DNA from: Clostridiales bacterium UBA2432
GTDB lineage: Bacteria > Bacillota > Clostridia > Lachnospirales > Vallitaleaceae
Length of the DNA stretch: 41,631 nt
Assembly: GCA_002342805.1 (NCBI GenBank)
Contig: DDQW01000103.1
Coordinates: forward strand, 1-41,631
Direction: 5' to 3'
The stretch's first letter is position 1, and every line of letters begins with the position of its first letter. Made by a program: the position numbers and the translations under genes. The notes beneath the pieces are model-generated. The model had not been told where the DNA came from. It searched no databases and saw only the letters and a program-made list of their open reading frames with translations. Of the stretch, positions 8,602 to 16,615 are shown in pieces.

Positions 8602-9108
8602 TGTATTTAGTATTACTTTATAGAGAATGTGACTTTCCTCTTTCCATTGATCACAAATTTTAATGGCATAATCCTTATCAAAAACATTGATGGTTAAATC
8701 GATAAGGGTTTTGCCGTTTTCTTTTGCAACGAGGTGAACAAGATAGTCCCCATCTTTTTCAGGAATATATTCTGAAGAAATTTCAAGGTGTTCTTTTATA
8801 TCATATTTTTTTTCTGTAAAATATTGATCGATTTCCTTTTTAATCGTTTCGGAAATACGGTTTTCAAAAAAACCAAGGGTTGTAATACCTTCGTTGGAGA
8901 TCTCATAACTTGTTGATTTTGATGTCGTAATTGTTCGAATGAGATCGCTTTCAACAAGCTGATGAAGATACTCTTGAAAAGAAAAATAATTCGTGTAACC
9001 TTTATCAATAATAAAATCCGACAACTGAGTATTGGTCAGTGGAAGTTCAATTCTTTTTAACATGTAAAGTATGATTAATTTATTTGTACTTAGTTCATGA
9101 TTAATCAT
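8581..9108 (-). CDS. DUF4364-like winged-helix protein
   Basis: This 175-residue soluble protein resembles the clostridial DUF4364 family. The N-terminal 75 residues look like a winged helix-turn-helix (helices NKLIILYMLKRI and NTQLSDFIIDKG, then YFSFQEYLHQLVESDLI and a wing ending SYEISNEGITTL). The rest is an alpha/beta region with no motif I recognise. There is no signal peptide or membrane segment. AGGAGG precedes its ATG, and it lies 33 bases after the malic enzyme gene on the same strand, so they may share a transcript. A transcription-factor role is plausible but unproven. Its last 21 bases overlap the end of engB on the other strand. Confidence 0.75.
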   Translation of the reverse strand: MINHELSTNKLIILYMLKRIELPLTNTQLSDFIIDKGYTNYFSFQEYLHQLVESDLIRTITTSKSTSYEISNEGITTLGFFENRISETIKKEIDQYFTEKKYDIKEHLEISSEYIPEKDGDYLVHLVAKENGKTLIDLTINVFDKDYAIKICDQWKEESHILYKVILNTLLEDLT

Positions 9109-9141
9109 TGCTAACCTCCTTACTCGAATTCAATCTATAGT

Positions 9142-10290
9142 TTATATGCACCTTTTCACAGCGGCGGCTACAGCATCTGCAACACCTTTTGCAAAGGGTT
9201 CAGGAAGAATGTTTTCTTCATGAAGTTCATCGTGCGGAATCATATCAGCAATTGCATTGGCAGCGGCTAGCTTCATTTCTTCGGTGATTTGCTTACCTCG
9301 TCCTTCAAGAATGCCTTTAAAAATTCCTGGAAACACAAGGACATTATTGACTTGATTGGGATAATCTGAACGTCCGGTACCGATGACACGGGCTCCGGCC
9401 GCTTTTGCAAGTTCAGGCATAATCTCAGGGGTTGGATTTGCCATAGCAAAAACAATGCTGTCTGCATTCATCGACCGAATCATATCCTGAGAAACAATTC
9501 CAGGTGCAGAAACACCTATAAATACATCTGCGTGATTTAAAGCATCGGAGAGAGAACCACGTAATCCTTCAGGATTTGTAAGGGTAGCCATATCTTTTTG
9601 TGCCCAATTTAACCATGGTTCATCCTTGTGAACAACGCCGTCTTTGTCAACCATGATCAGATTCTTTACACCGGCAAGGACTAATAATTTTCCAATGGCT
9701 ATACCGGCAGACCCACAACCGTTGATAACGACCTTAACTGAGGATATAGATTTTTCAGTCAGCTTTAGGGCATTTAATATTCCTGCAAGAACAACAATGG
9801 CAGTACCATGTTGATCATCGTGAAAAACAGGTATATCAAGCGTTTCTTTTAATCGGCGTTCAATTTCAAAACATCGAGGAGCGCTAATATCTTCTATATT
9901 AATACCACCAAATGTTGGTGCAAGATATGTAATTGTTTTTACCAATTCATCAACATCTTGAGTATCTAAGCACAGAGGAATGGCGTTGACACCGGCGAAC
10001 TCCTTGAATAAAACAGCTTTTCCTTCCATAACGGGCATAGCGGCTTCGGGTCCGATGTTGCCTAAACCAAGCACAGCTGAACCATCAGAAATCACAGCGA
10101 CGGTATTTCCTTTCATGGTATATTTATAGACATCTTCTTTATTGGCATGTATTTTGCGGCAAGGTGCTGCAACACCGGGGGTATATGCAAGAGACAGGTC
10201 CTCCCTTGAATTAACCTTGGACTTTGCTTGAATCTCTAGTTTTCCTTGCCATTGTTCATGTAATTGAAGTGATTTTTCTTCTATAGACAT
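9142..10290 (-). CDS. NAD(P)-dependent malic enzyme
   Basis: This 382-residue short-form malic enzyme converts malate to pyruvate and CO2 with reduction of NAD(P). Visible signatures are LAYTPGVAAPC (catalytic Tyr region), GNIGPEAAMPVMEGKA followed by the catalytic Lys in VLFKEF, the metal-binding FHDDQHGTAIV, and the Rossmann motif INGCGSAGIAIG. ANPTPEIMP and GTGRSDYPNQ lie in the C-terminal half. The frame opens four codons earlier (10302), but that ATG abuts its only ribosome binding site; MSIEEKSLQLHEQWQGK at 10290 matches the usual start of clostridial homologues and has GGTGGG upstream. Whether NAD or NADP is preferred cannot be read. In a fermenting anaerobe it would supply pyruvate and reducing power. 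Confidence 0.93.
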   Translation of the reverse strand: MSIEEKSLQLHEQWQGKLEIQAKSKVNSREDLSLAYTPGVAAPCRKIHANKEDVYKYTMKGNTVAVISDGSAVLGLGNIGPEAAMPVMEGKAVLFKEFAGVNAIPLCLDTQDVDELVKTITYLAPTFGGINIEDISAPRCFEIERRLKETLDIPVFHDDQHGTAIVVLAGILNALKLTEKSISSVKVVINGCGSAGIAIGKLLVLAGVKNLIMVDKDGVVHKDEPWLNWAQKDMATLTNPEGLRGSLSDALNHADVFIGVSAPGIVSQDMIRSMNADSIVFAMANPTPEIMPELAKAAGARVIGTGRSDYPNQVNNVLVFPGIFKGILEGRGKQITEEMKLAAANAIADMIPHDELHEENILPEPFAKGVADAVAAAVKRCI

Positions 10291-10396
10291 TTTTCCCACC
10301 ATTTCCTTTTTTCTTTTGTATACTGTATATATTATCAGATAATGCTATAAAAGTGAAGCAAGAAAAGCGGGTTTCAATGTCTAAAAAATCACTTGA

Positions 10397-10425
10397 TTGA
10401 CAGTCCCTTTGATGCAAGTTATAAT
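10397..10425 (+). promoter_or_regulatory. Perfect consensus sigma-A promoter (TTGACA-N17-TATAAT)
   Basis: TTGACA at 10397-10402, a 17-base spacer and TATAAT at 10420-10425 match the vegetative consensus at all twelve positions. It lies 49 bases before the glycosyltransferase start, giving a leader of roughly 40 bases. Confidence 0.92.
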
Positions 10426-10474
10426 GGTAAGGCGTTCTAATGATTTGTAAAGACGGTATCGGAAGGAAAAAGCT

Positions 10475-11584
10475 ATGCGAGTAATGCATTTAATCAGTGG
10501 TGGAGATACGGGTGGAGCAAAGACCCATGTCATCACATTGCTTCAAGAATTACAAAAAAGTGTGGATATAGAACTCGTTTGCCTGTCAGATGGTGTATTT
10601 TATGAGGAAGCCAAGGAAGCTAAGATTAAGACACATCTTTATGAGCAAACGTCGAGATTTGACTATAAATCCATCCGTGACTTAGTCAAATATCTTCAAA
10701 GTCATCCCTTTGATCTCTTGCATTGCCATGGGGCAAGGGCTAATTTTGTGAGTAATTATATACGAAAACGGGTAAAATTACCGATTGTAACGACGATTCA
10801 TAGTGACTATCGACTGGACTTTGAAAATCAATTCTATAAAAAAATCATATTTACCTATTTGAACCGAATCAGTCTAAAAAAAATGGATTATTTTCTTGCA
10901 GTGACAAAAACCTTCAAAAAAATGATGAGTGAAGAAGGATTTTCAGAAGACAAGATTTATACAATATACAATGGAATCAAACCACAAAATTGGACGAAGA
11001 CCTATGAAGATTATGGAACTCAAGAAGATATTCGATTAACATTTGGTTGCGCTACGCGATTAGTACCGATTAAAGGAACGCATCTATTGTTAGAAGGGAT
11101 AAAAATCTGTGTTAGTCAAGGATATACCTTTAAAGTCCTTATTGCAGGGCACGGTGAGAAAAAATATACGGAACGTTTACATGCGTATGTTAAAGAACAC
11201 CACCTAGAGGATTATGTAGAGTTTTTAGGTTTTGTTACGAATATGCAAGGATTTTATGAAAAGATAGATGTAAATATTCTACCCTCATATACGGAAAGCT
11301 TCCCATATGCGCTCCTAGAAGGCGGAGAACGGGCAATTGCAACAATTGCTTCACGTGCAGGTGGTATTGTAGAAATGATTGAAGACGATGCCACAGGCAA
11401 GTTATTTAATGTTGGAGATGCAAATGCCCTAGCTACAACCATGATGGGTATGATGGATGGCCAATATAATTTGTCTGAATTAGGGAGTAACTTTCGAGAT
11501 AAAATTCATCAATCATTTTCAGATGTTGCAATGGCAAAACGGCATGTAAAAATCTATACAGATATATTGCAAAAATCAAAATAA
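10475..11584 (+). CDS. Glycosyltransferase family 4 protein
   Basis: This 369-residue GT-B fold protein has the GT4 opening MRVMHLISGGDTGGAKTHV, a glycine-rich N-terminal loop, and a DLLHCHGARAN segment typical of the acceptor domain. The C-terminal nucleotide-sugar half contains TRLVPIKGTHLLLEG and PSYTESFPYALLEGG, the E-x7-E-type motif region where the donor sugar binds. There is no signal peptide or membrane span, so it probably acts on the cytoplasmic face of the membrane. It would transfer a sugar to a lipid-linked or surface-polymer intermediate. It stands alone behind a consensus promoter and a bidirectional terminator, 2 kb from the polysaccharide operon at 13745-23435, and may contribute to the same polymer. 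Donor and acceptor are unknown. Confidence 0.9.
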   Translation: MRVMHLISGGDTGGAKTHVITLLQELQKSVDIELVCLSDGVFYEEAKEAKIKTHLYEQTSRFDYKSIRDLVKYLQSHPFDLLHCHGARANFVSNYIRKRVKLPIVTTIHSDYRLDFENQFYKKIIFTYLNRISLKKMDYFLAVTKTFKKMMSEEGFSEDKIYTIYNGIKPQNWTKTYEDYGTQEDIRLTFGCATRLVPIKGTHLLLEGIKICVSQGYTFKVLIAGHGEKKYTERLHAYVKEHHLEDYVEFLGFVTNMQGFYEKIDVNILPSYTESFPYALLEGGERAIATIASRAGGIVEMIEDDATGKLFNVGDANALATTMMGMMDGQYNLSELGSNFRDKIHQSFSDVAMAKRHVKIYTDILQKSK

Positions 11585-11636
11585 AAAGAGGCAGTACATG
11601 GGAAAGTGTTTCATTTCCATAGGTACTAGCCTCTTT
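11585..11636. terminator. Bidirectional terminator between GT4 and HD-GYP genes
   Basis: A long hairpin starts with AAAGAGGC (11585-11592) pairing with GCCTCTTT (11629-11636) and continues through AGTAC/GTACT and an imperfect inner stem. The flanking A-run gives a T-run on the minus strand, and TTTGTT gives a weaker one on the plus strand. It serves both convergent genes. Confidence 0.87.
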
Positions 11637-11648
11637 GTTCTATGTTCT

Positions 11649-12737
11649 TTAAAGGATTTCATCAATGGTTATGTGGGGTTCAAACATTAAATCGACCATG
11701 GTTTCATTGACTTGAATAATTGGACGAGATGGCGATTGATTATGAATAAATACAATTCGCGCCCGCTCACCGGTGGAGAGTAAGACATCTTTTCCTAAAT
11801 AATGATGCGCAATGTTTTCAAGGAAAACAAATAACAAATGGGTATCAAGTAAGCCGTAAGATTCTTGCTCAAACATCTGAATGACTTTAAAAGGAGAATA
11901 TTTATCATGATAGGACCGTTTTGAGGTCATTGCATCATAGATATCGACAATGCCGATGATTTTTGCAAATAAGGGTATTTGATTATCTTTAAGTCCTAGA
12001 GGATAACCTGAACCATCAATTTTTTCATGATGAAGTAAAACACCATTCTTAATATCGTCATTGATGTCGTATCCACGAATAATATCATATCCAAAGTTTG
12101 TATGCTTTTTTATGGCTTCAAACTCGTCCACATTAAGTTTTCCGGGTTTATTTAAAATATCAGGACTGATATTGAGCTTGCCAATATCATGTAAAAATCC
12201 TGAAATCGTTAAGTCTTTAATCTCTTGATCAGAAAGTCCAAGCCAGCCTCCAAAAATATTTGCAAGCATAGCTGTATTTAGACTATGGGTGAATGTATAA
12301 TCATCTTCATTTCTTAAATGGTAAAGATAATTAAATAAATCACTTTTTGTTCGTAGTGATTTGATAAGTGCCGTACTGATATCATAAAGCTCATTTTCGC
12401 TGATTTCTTCCCCGAGCAAAACATCATTAAGTTTTTCCTGTGTTAAGGATTGTTGCATTAAATACTGTTCTCTGAATTCACTGAAATTCTGAGACTTCCT
12501 ATAGGAAACATTAACTGGCTGTTTTTCTTCGTGAGTCGGTTCGTCTGCGATTTGTTGAGCGCTTTCTTCATAGACCACAATTGATGGTAATTGATAGAGT
12601 CGAATTCGAAATAAATGTTTTTCATCAATTAAGGTTTCAGCGGGGATAAGTAATAGTCCTTTTGGGGTATAAAGGTCTTCGGCTAGAATCATCCCAGGTT
12701 GAAGTTGGTTTGTATTAAGTCGTAATTTTGTCTTCAT
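11649..12737 (-). CDS. HD-GYP domain protein, probable cyclic-di-GMP phosphodiesterase
   Basis: This 362-residue soluble protein has an N-terminal 100-residue region rich in beta strands (QLQPGMILAEDLYTPKG), of the type often found before HD-GYP domains, and a C-terminal HD-GYP domain (about 140-310). Metal ligands are visible: His151, the HD pair His183-Asp184 in FLHDIGK, His212, His236-His237 and Asp265. The GYP signature is HHEKIDGSGYP. It would hydrolyse cyclic di-GMP, countering diguanylate cyclases such as the GGDEF protein at 32163. The start is MKTKLRLN, preceded by AAGGTGG; the frame extends 12 codons upstream without a good ribosome binding site. It lies downstream of ribU on the same strand but has its own extended -10 promoter. 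Confidence 0.9.
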   Translation of the reverse strand: MKTKLRLNTNQLQPGMILAEDLYTPKGLLLIPAETLIDEKHLFRIRLYQLPSIVVYEESAQQIADEPTHEEKQPVNVSYRKSQNFSEFREQYLMQQSLTQEKLNDVLLGEEISENELYDISTALIKSLRTKSDLFNYLYHLRNEDDYTFTHSLNTAMLANIFGGWLGLSDQEIKDLTISGFLHDIGKLNISPDILNKPGKLNVDEFEAIKKHTNFGYDIIRGYDINDDIKNGVLLHHEKIDGSGYPLGLKDNQIPLFAKIIGIVDIYDAMTSKRSYHDKYSPFKVIQMFEQESYGLLDTHLLFVFLENIAHHYLGKDVLLSTGERARIVFIHNQSPSRPIIQVNETMVDLMFEPHITIDEIL

Positions 12738-12785
12738 AATTCCCACCTTGCATAAATTCATATTAAGAATCACTATATTATAGAT

Positions 12786-12794
12786 ATTATACCA
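12786..12794 (-). promoter_or_regulatory. Extended -10 promoter for the HD-GYP gene
   Basis: On the minus strand the sequence reads TGGTATAAT, a perfect -10 hexamer with a TGn extension, about 49 bases before the chosen start. No good -35 is present. It lets the phosphodiesterase be expressed independently of the FMN-controlled ribU transcript. Confidence 0.55.
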
Positions 12795-12829
12795 TAGTTT
12801 AGAGCATGATGGGACCTATTATTTGGGTA

Positions 12830-13384
12830 TTATATGAAATGTTTGTATATTGGTTTCATGGCAAGATGAAGCAAATACGTCACAAGGGAAACGACAATTC
12901 CTTTAATGATATTAAAAGGTAGGAAGACAGCAAGGACGGTGTTCCAACGCATCTCAAAGGTCAAAGAGTTTCCAAAGTATAAAGGTAATATAATAAATAG
13001 ATTGGCAATACAGGCAAAAATAACCATGGATATAGAGCCTACGATAAGACCAAGAAACAAGCTTTTATTGCTTTTGAATTTGTGGTAAACAATCGAGGCC
13101 GGAACAACGAAGGCTATACCGACAATAAGGTTTGCCAGTTCTCCGATACCTGCGGTACGTGTAATGATTAGAGCTTTTAAAAGATTTTTAACGAGCTGAA
13201 TGGCAGCTGCTGCGAGTGGACCCATAGTGATTCCGCCAATCATTGCGATGACATCGCTAAAATCAAGTTTTAAATACTCTGCAAAGCCGATATAGAACTC
13301 AAGCAACATAATAATAAATGCTAAAGCACTAAATACACCGATACGAACAATATAACGTGTTTTTTGGTTTGAAATTGAATACAT
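12830..13384 (-). CDS. ribU: ECF transporter S component, riboflavin-specific (RibU)
   Basis: This 184-residue integral membrane protein has about six hydrophobic segments. It fits the RibU family: a basic N-terminus, FSALAFIIMLLEF, then YLKLDFSDVIAMIGGITMGP, the region where S components line the substrate pocket. It binds riboflavin outside and delivers it with a shared energising module (EcfA, EcfA', EcfT) that is not encoded in this window. Specificity is supported by the FMN riboswitch and terminator directly upstream on the same strand. The start has AAAAGGAG about 8 bases upstream. Uptake should therefore switch off when cellular FMN is high. Confidence 0.92.
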   Translation of the reverse strand: MYSISNQKTRYIVRIGVFSALAFIIMLLEFYIGFAEYLKLDFSDVIAMIGGITMGPLAAAAIQLVKNLLKALIITRTAGIGELANLIVGIAFVVPASIVYHKFKSNKSLFLGLIVGSISMVIFACIANLFIILPLYFGNSLTFEMRWNTVLAVFLPFNIIKGIVVSLVTYLLHLAMKPIYKHFI

Positions 13385-13423
13385 AATTATTCTCCTTTTA
13401 GATTGTGGTGAATACTTCTAAAA

Positions 13424-13454
13424 GCATAAAAAAGCCTCGAAAAAAATCCGAGGC
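13424..13454 (-). terminator. Riboswitch-controlled terminator before ribU
   Basis: On the minus strand a GCCTCG/CGAGGC stem (13449-13454 with 13434-13439) has a T-rich loop and is followed by six or more T residues. It sits 30 bases downstream of the FMN aptamer and 40 bases upstream of ribU, as expected for the expression platform. Confidence 0.85.
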
Positions 13455-13483
13455 ATGGTTAATAAAATAATCGTCTTACACTT

Positions 13484-13590
13484 ACTTCTATCATCCAGAC
13501 TCTACTGTCGGTCTTGGAATTGCACCAAGTCAACCATAAATGGCTCGCGGACTATTACCGCCGGTCGGGAATTTCACCCTGCCCCGAAGT
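13484..13590 (-). promoter_or_regulatory. FMN riboswitch (RFN element)
   Basis: Read on the minus strand, this carries the conserved RFN blocks in order: GGGGCAGGGTGAAATTCC, CGACCGGCGGTAATAGTCC, GCGAGCC, TTGGTGCAATTCC, AAGACCGACAGTAGAGTC and TGGATGATAGAAG. ACTTC at the 5' end and GAAGT at the 3' end form the closing helix P1. It binds flavin mononucleotide and would favour the downstream terminator, lowering ribU expression. Confidence 0.97.
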
Positions 13591-13614
13591 ATTCATTTAG
13601 TTGTCTACATTGCA

Positions 13615-13643
13615 AGTATACAAGAGAAAAAAAACCTTGTCAA
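13615..13643 (-). promoter_or_regulatory. Sigma-A promoter for the FMN riboswitch-ribU transcript
   Basis: On the minus strand TTGACA (13643-13638), a 17-base spacer and TATACT (13620-13615) make an eleven-of-twelve consensus match, ending about 25 bases before the aptamer. A divergent promoter for the polysaccharide operon begins 24 bases away on the other strand. Confidence 0.88.
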
Positions 13644-13666
13644 TGAAATTTTAATGGTTTGTTTGG

Positions 13667-13694
13667 TTGATATTTTCCAAAGTTAGGTTATAAT
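13667..13694 (+). promoter_or_regulatory. Sigma-A promoter for the polysaccharide operon
   Basis: TTGATA (13667-13672), a 16-base spacer and TATAAT (13689-13694) lie 50 bases before the first gene. The following genes are tightly spaced on the same strand to 23435, so this may drive the whole operon. Confidence 0.75.
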
Positions 13695-13744
13695 TGAACA
13701 TGATATGTAAAAGTGAGTAAAACAGAGAGTTGCGAGGTTGAATA

Positions 13745-16606
13745 ATGAAATTTAGTACGAAGATAAAAAAAATAATAAGCTATGGAATCGTATATGGCGT
13801 ATTGCTTAGCACTATAAATGTACCGATAGAAGCAAATGTTCTTATTGATGAAACAATTGAACGTGAAACAGTAACAAAAGGCTTAATCTATGAACATAAA
13901 TCAAAATTCACGCAAGCAGGATGGATAGATTTGCATGTTTTAAAAATGGATTTAACAGAAGAGCAGGTGGCGCTAGATATTCTTCAGTCAACACAGGCAT
14001 TTGGACAAAAGGAGACCTTACAATCACTGGCTACGAATAGCCAAAAAAATGTTATAGCAGGAATTAATGCGTCATTTTTCAATATGAAAGGAACGTCAAG
14101 CGAACCGGTTGGTGTCATCTATGACCACGGATATACTTATGCAGCACATAATTACAATACCTCAACCAAAGGTGTCGCATCCTTACTACAGTATGAAAAT
14201 GGGCAAGTTCTATTCGATTTTTTTGATACTAATTTTAAAATAATGATGGATTCATCCAAAACTCTTTATATTGAAGGGGTTAATAAACTTGACATCAAAA
14301 ATGCGCCAGTTGTATATAATAGTAATTTTGGCAAGACAACCCATCAAATTGATCAAGTAGAAAAGATTTATAAAATCGTTATTAAAGACAATGTCGTAAC
14401 AGATATTATTGGAGTTAATCAAACAGCAAACATACCAATCATGCAGGAAGGCTATGTTATTGCCATACCCGAAGCTCTATTGACAGAGGCTGATTATTTG
14501 GGCATGTTTGCGATAGGAACGGGTGTTGAATTTACAATTAATTCAACAATAAATACAGATGCATTAAAGTTAGCCATTAGTGGTTCTGGAAAAGTCTTGG
14601 AAAATGGACAATTCACATCTGAAGGGTATCTTATTAGTAAAGATGCACGTCAACCTCGTTCTGTTTTGGGAATAACAGCCGATCAAAAATATCTAATTGC
14701 CATGAGTATTGATGGAAGAGGATCAAGTATTGGGGCGACTCATGCAGAAGTAGCTCAATACCTTAGAGAATACAATGTCTCAGATGCTATACAATTAGAT
14801 GGAGGAGGCAGTACAACGCTTGTGGCCAGGGATTTAGGGCGTACAGGAATACAGGTGAAAAACCAAGTGTCTGATGGGACACAACGAAAGATTTTAAATG
14901 GTTTGGGTTTTGTCAGCTTGGCAGAAACAGGACCGGTAAAATCCATCAAAATTATCCAATCAGGTGAATCTGTTTTTAAAAATAATCCCATTCGACTGGA
15001 AGTGATTGGATTTGATGAAAATTATAATCCGGTCGAAATCAATTATCGCAATCTTGCTTGGAGTGTTGATGGAATTACGGGCAGTTGGGAAACGAATACC
15101 TTTATTCCGACTGTGGCAGGTGAAGGAACGGTCTCGTGTTACTATGAAGGGTTAGTAGCAACATCAACCCTTGAGAGTTTAGATTCACCGATTGATATTG
15201 AAGTCTCACCAAAGATCCTATCATTAGATCATAACCAGACCGGCGAGTTTAGTATTGTAGGAACCGACAAAAGTGGATATCAAGGAATCATTCAGAACAA
15301 TGATGTTACATATACCTTGGATAATAAATCTTTAGGTGAATTTCGAAATGGGAAATTTATTGCAGGCCCAACCAATGGCGTTGCAAAAGTAACAATTTCA
15401 ATGGGAGATCGAACGACGACGGCATATATTGTTGTGGGAAATGAATATGCGGCGATCAAAGCATTTGAATCAATGGAATATTATCCCCGTAGTTATCCGG
15501 AAGAAAAGGTTGAGGGAGAGATTCGCATTGAAACAAAAGATGTTGTTGATACAGATAAAGCGTATCGCTTTGATTATAGTTTTTCCAAGTCATCCGATGC
15601 ACAGGCCTTTTATATGATGATTAATAATTTTTATCTAGATAAACAAACAAAGAAGGTTAGCGTATGGCTTAAGGGAAATGATAGCGGGCATATGTTTAGA
15701 GGAAATATTATCGATGCCCTTGGCGGGCAATATACACTTACTTTTTCGCATGGCATTAATTGGACAGGTTGGCAAGAAATCGAGGCTGAAATTCCTGCAG
15801 GAGTTCAATTCCCGGTTCAATTGGATCGTTTATATGTTGTTGCATTACAATCTTCAGAGCCATATGAAGGAAGTCTCATGGTTGACCAGTTAAGTGCCAT
15901 GACGACGGTAGATACAAGTAATCTCCGTTTTGATGAAGATGGATTTATCAATGATCCCTTAATGGTAAAGATGAAACCACAAGATAGTTTTGAGATTAAA
16001 TTATTTGGTCCGACGTCCTTTAAGAATAGGTTATTAGACACCGTCATATCCTCGAAGGTCTATGAAGAAATGAATAAGGCCAATTATAGTGTTTTTGCAG
16101 GAAGTTCAGATGTGGATACGTCTAGACTCACCGGTAATTATTCGATTTGGAACAATAAATATTCAGAAAAAGTGGTCGATAAAACAAAGATTATTACCCT
16201 AGGGACCGGTAGTGGTGGTCTTAGAACGACGGATTATACCCAATATGATAAGCTGAAACAGACCTTGGCAAATACAAGTGAACATTCAATTATCATTATT
16301 GGAAGTAAGAATCCCTTAACCAGTTTTGCGGACAAAAAAGAAGGCGAGTTGGTACATACAATACTCAAAGAATATATGGAAAAAACCGGTAAACAGATTT
16401 TCTATGTTAACGCCAGTGGATATACAACCGATGTAACCATTAAAGACGGTGTTCGCTATATTGATACAAGTGGTCTATGGTACAAAGTACAAGATCGCTA
16501 TGTGGATTTGAATAAAATGCTATACCAGGTACGCTTTTTTGTTGAAGGCAATGACGTATCCTACATGATCGAACCGATTTTTCCTGCGGTAAAAATAAAC
16601 GAGTAA
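13745..16606 (+). CDS. Secreted phosphodiester glycosidase (NAGPA-type) multidomain protein
   Basis: This 953-residue protein is predicted to be exported: a basic N-terminus and a hydrophobic segment to about residue 30 look like a signal peptide or anchor. Residues about 45-390 form a phosphodiester glycosidase (NAGPA/DUF2233) domain with GINASFFNM (106-114), the QPRSVLGIT strand (303-311), SIDGRGSS (321-328) and the signature LDGGGSTTLV (351-360). Ig-like beta repeats follow (about 395-570), then a jelly-roll, carbohydrate-binding-like region (about 575-725). The last 180 residues have an alternating beta/alpha pattern (IIIIGSKNPLTSF, ADKKEGELVHTILKEY) that may be a degenerate metallophosphoesterase-like domain. 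It probably trims or remodels a phosphodiester-linked wall or exopolysaccharide glycan. It is the first gene of the polysaccharide operon; the next starts 9 bases on. The substrate is unknown. Confidence 0.82.
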   Translation: MKFSTKIKKIISYGIVYGVLLSTINVPIEANVLIDETIERETVTKGLIYEHKSKFTQAGWIDLHVLKMDLTEEQVALDILQSTQAFGQKETLQSLATNSQKNVIAGINASFFNMKGTSSEPVGVIYDHGYTYAAHNYNTSTKGVASLLQYENGQVLFDFFDTNFKIMMDSSKTLYIEGVNKLDIKNAPVVYNSNFGKTTHQIDQVEKIYKIVIKDNVVTDIIGVNQTANIPIMQEGYVIAIPEALLTEADYLGMFAIGTGVEFTINSTINTDALKLAISGSGKVLENGQFTSEGYLISKDARQPRSVLGITADQKYLIAMSIDGRGSSIGATHAEVAQYLREYNVSDAIQLDGGGSTTLVARDLGRTGIQVKNQVSDGTQRKILNGLGFVSLAETGPVKSIKIIQSGESVFKNNPIRLEVIGFDENYNPVEINYRNLAWSVDGITGSWETNTFIPTVAGEGTVSCYYEGLVATSTLESLDSPIDIEVSPKILSLDHNQTGEFSIVGTDKSGYQGIIQNNDVTYTLDNKSLGEFRNGKFIAGPTNGVAKVTISMGDRTTTAYIVVGNEYAAIKAFESMEYYPRSYPEEKVEGEIRIETKDVVDTDKAYRFDYSFSKSSDAQAFYMMINNFYLDKQTKKVSVWLKGNDSGHMFRGNIIDALGGQYTLTFSHGINWTGWQEIEAEIPAGVQFPVQLDRLYVVALQSSEPYEGSLMVDQLSAMTTVDTSNLRFDEDGFINDPLMVKMKPQDSFEIKLFGPTSFKNRLLDTVISSKVYEEMNKANYSVFAGSSDVDTSRLTGNYSIWNNKYSEKVVDKTKIITLGTGSGGLRTTDYTQYDKLKQTLANTSEHSIIIIGSKNPLTSFADKKEGELVHTILKEYMEKTGKQIFYVNASGYTTDVTIKDGVRYIDTSGLWYKVQDRYVDLNKMLYQVRFFVEGNDVSYMIEPIFPAVKINE

Positions 16607-16615
16607 GGGGATTCC

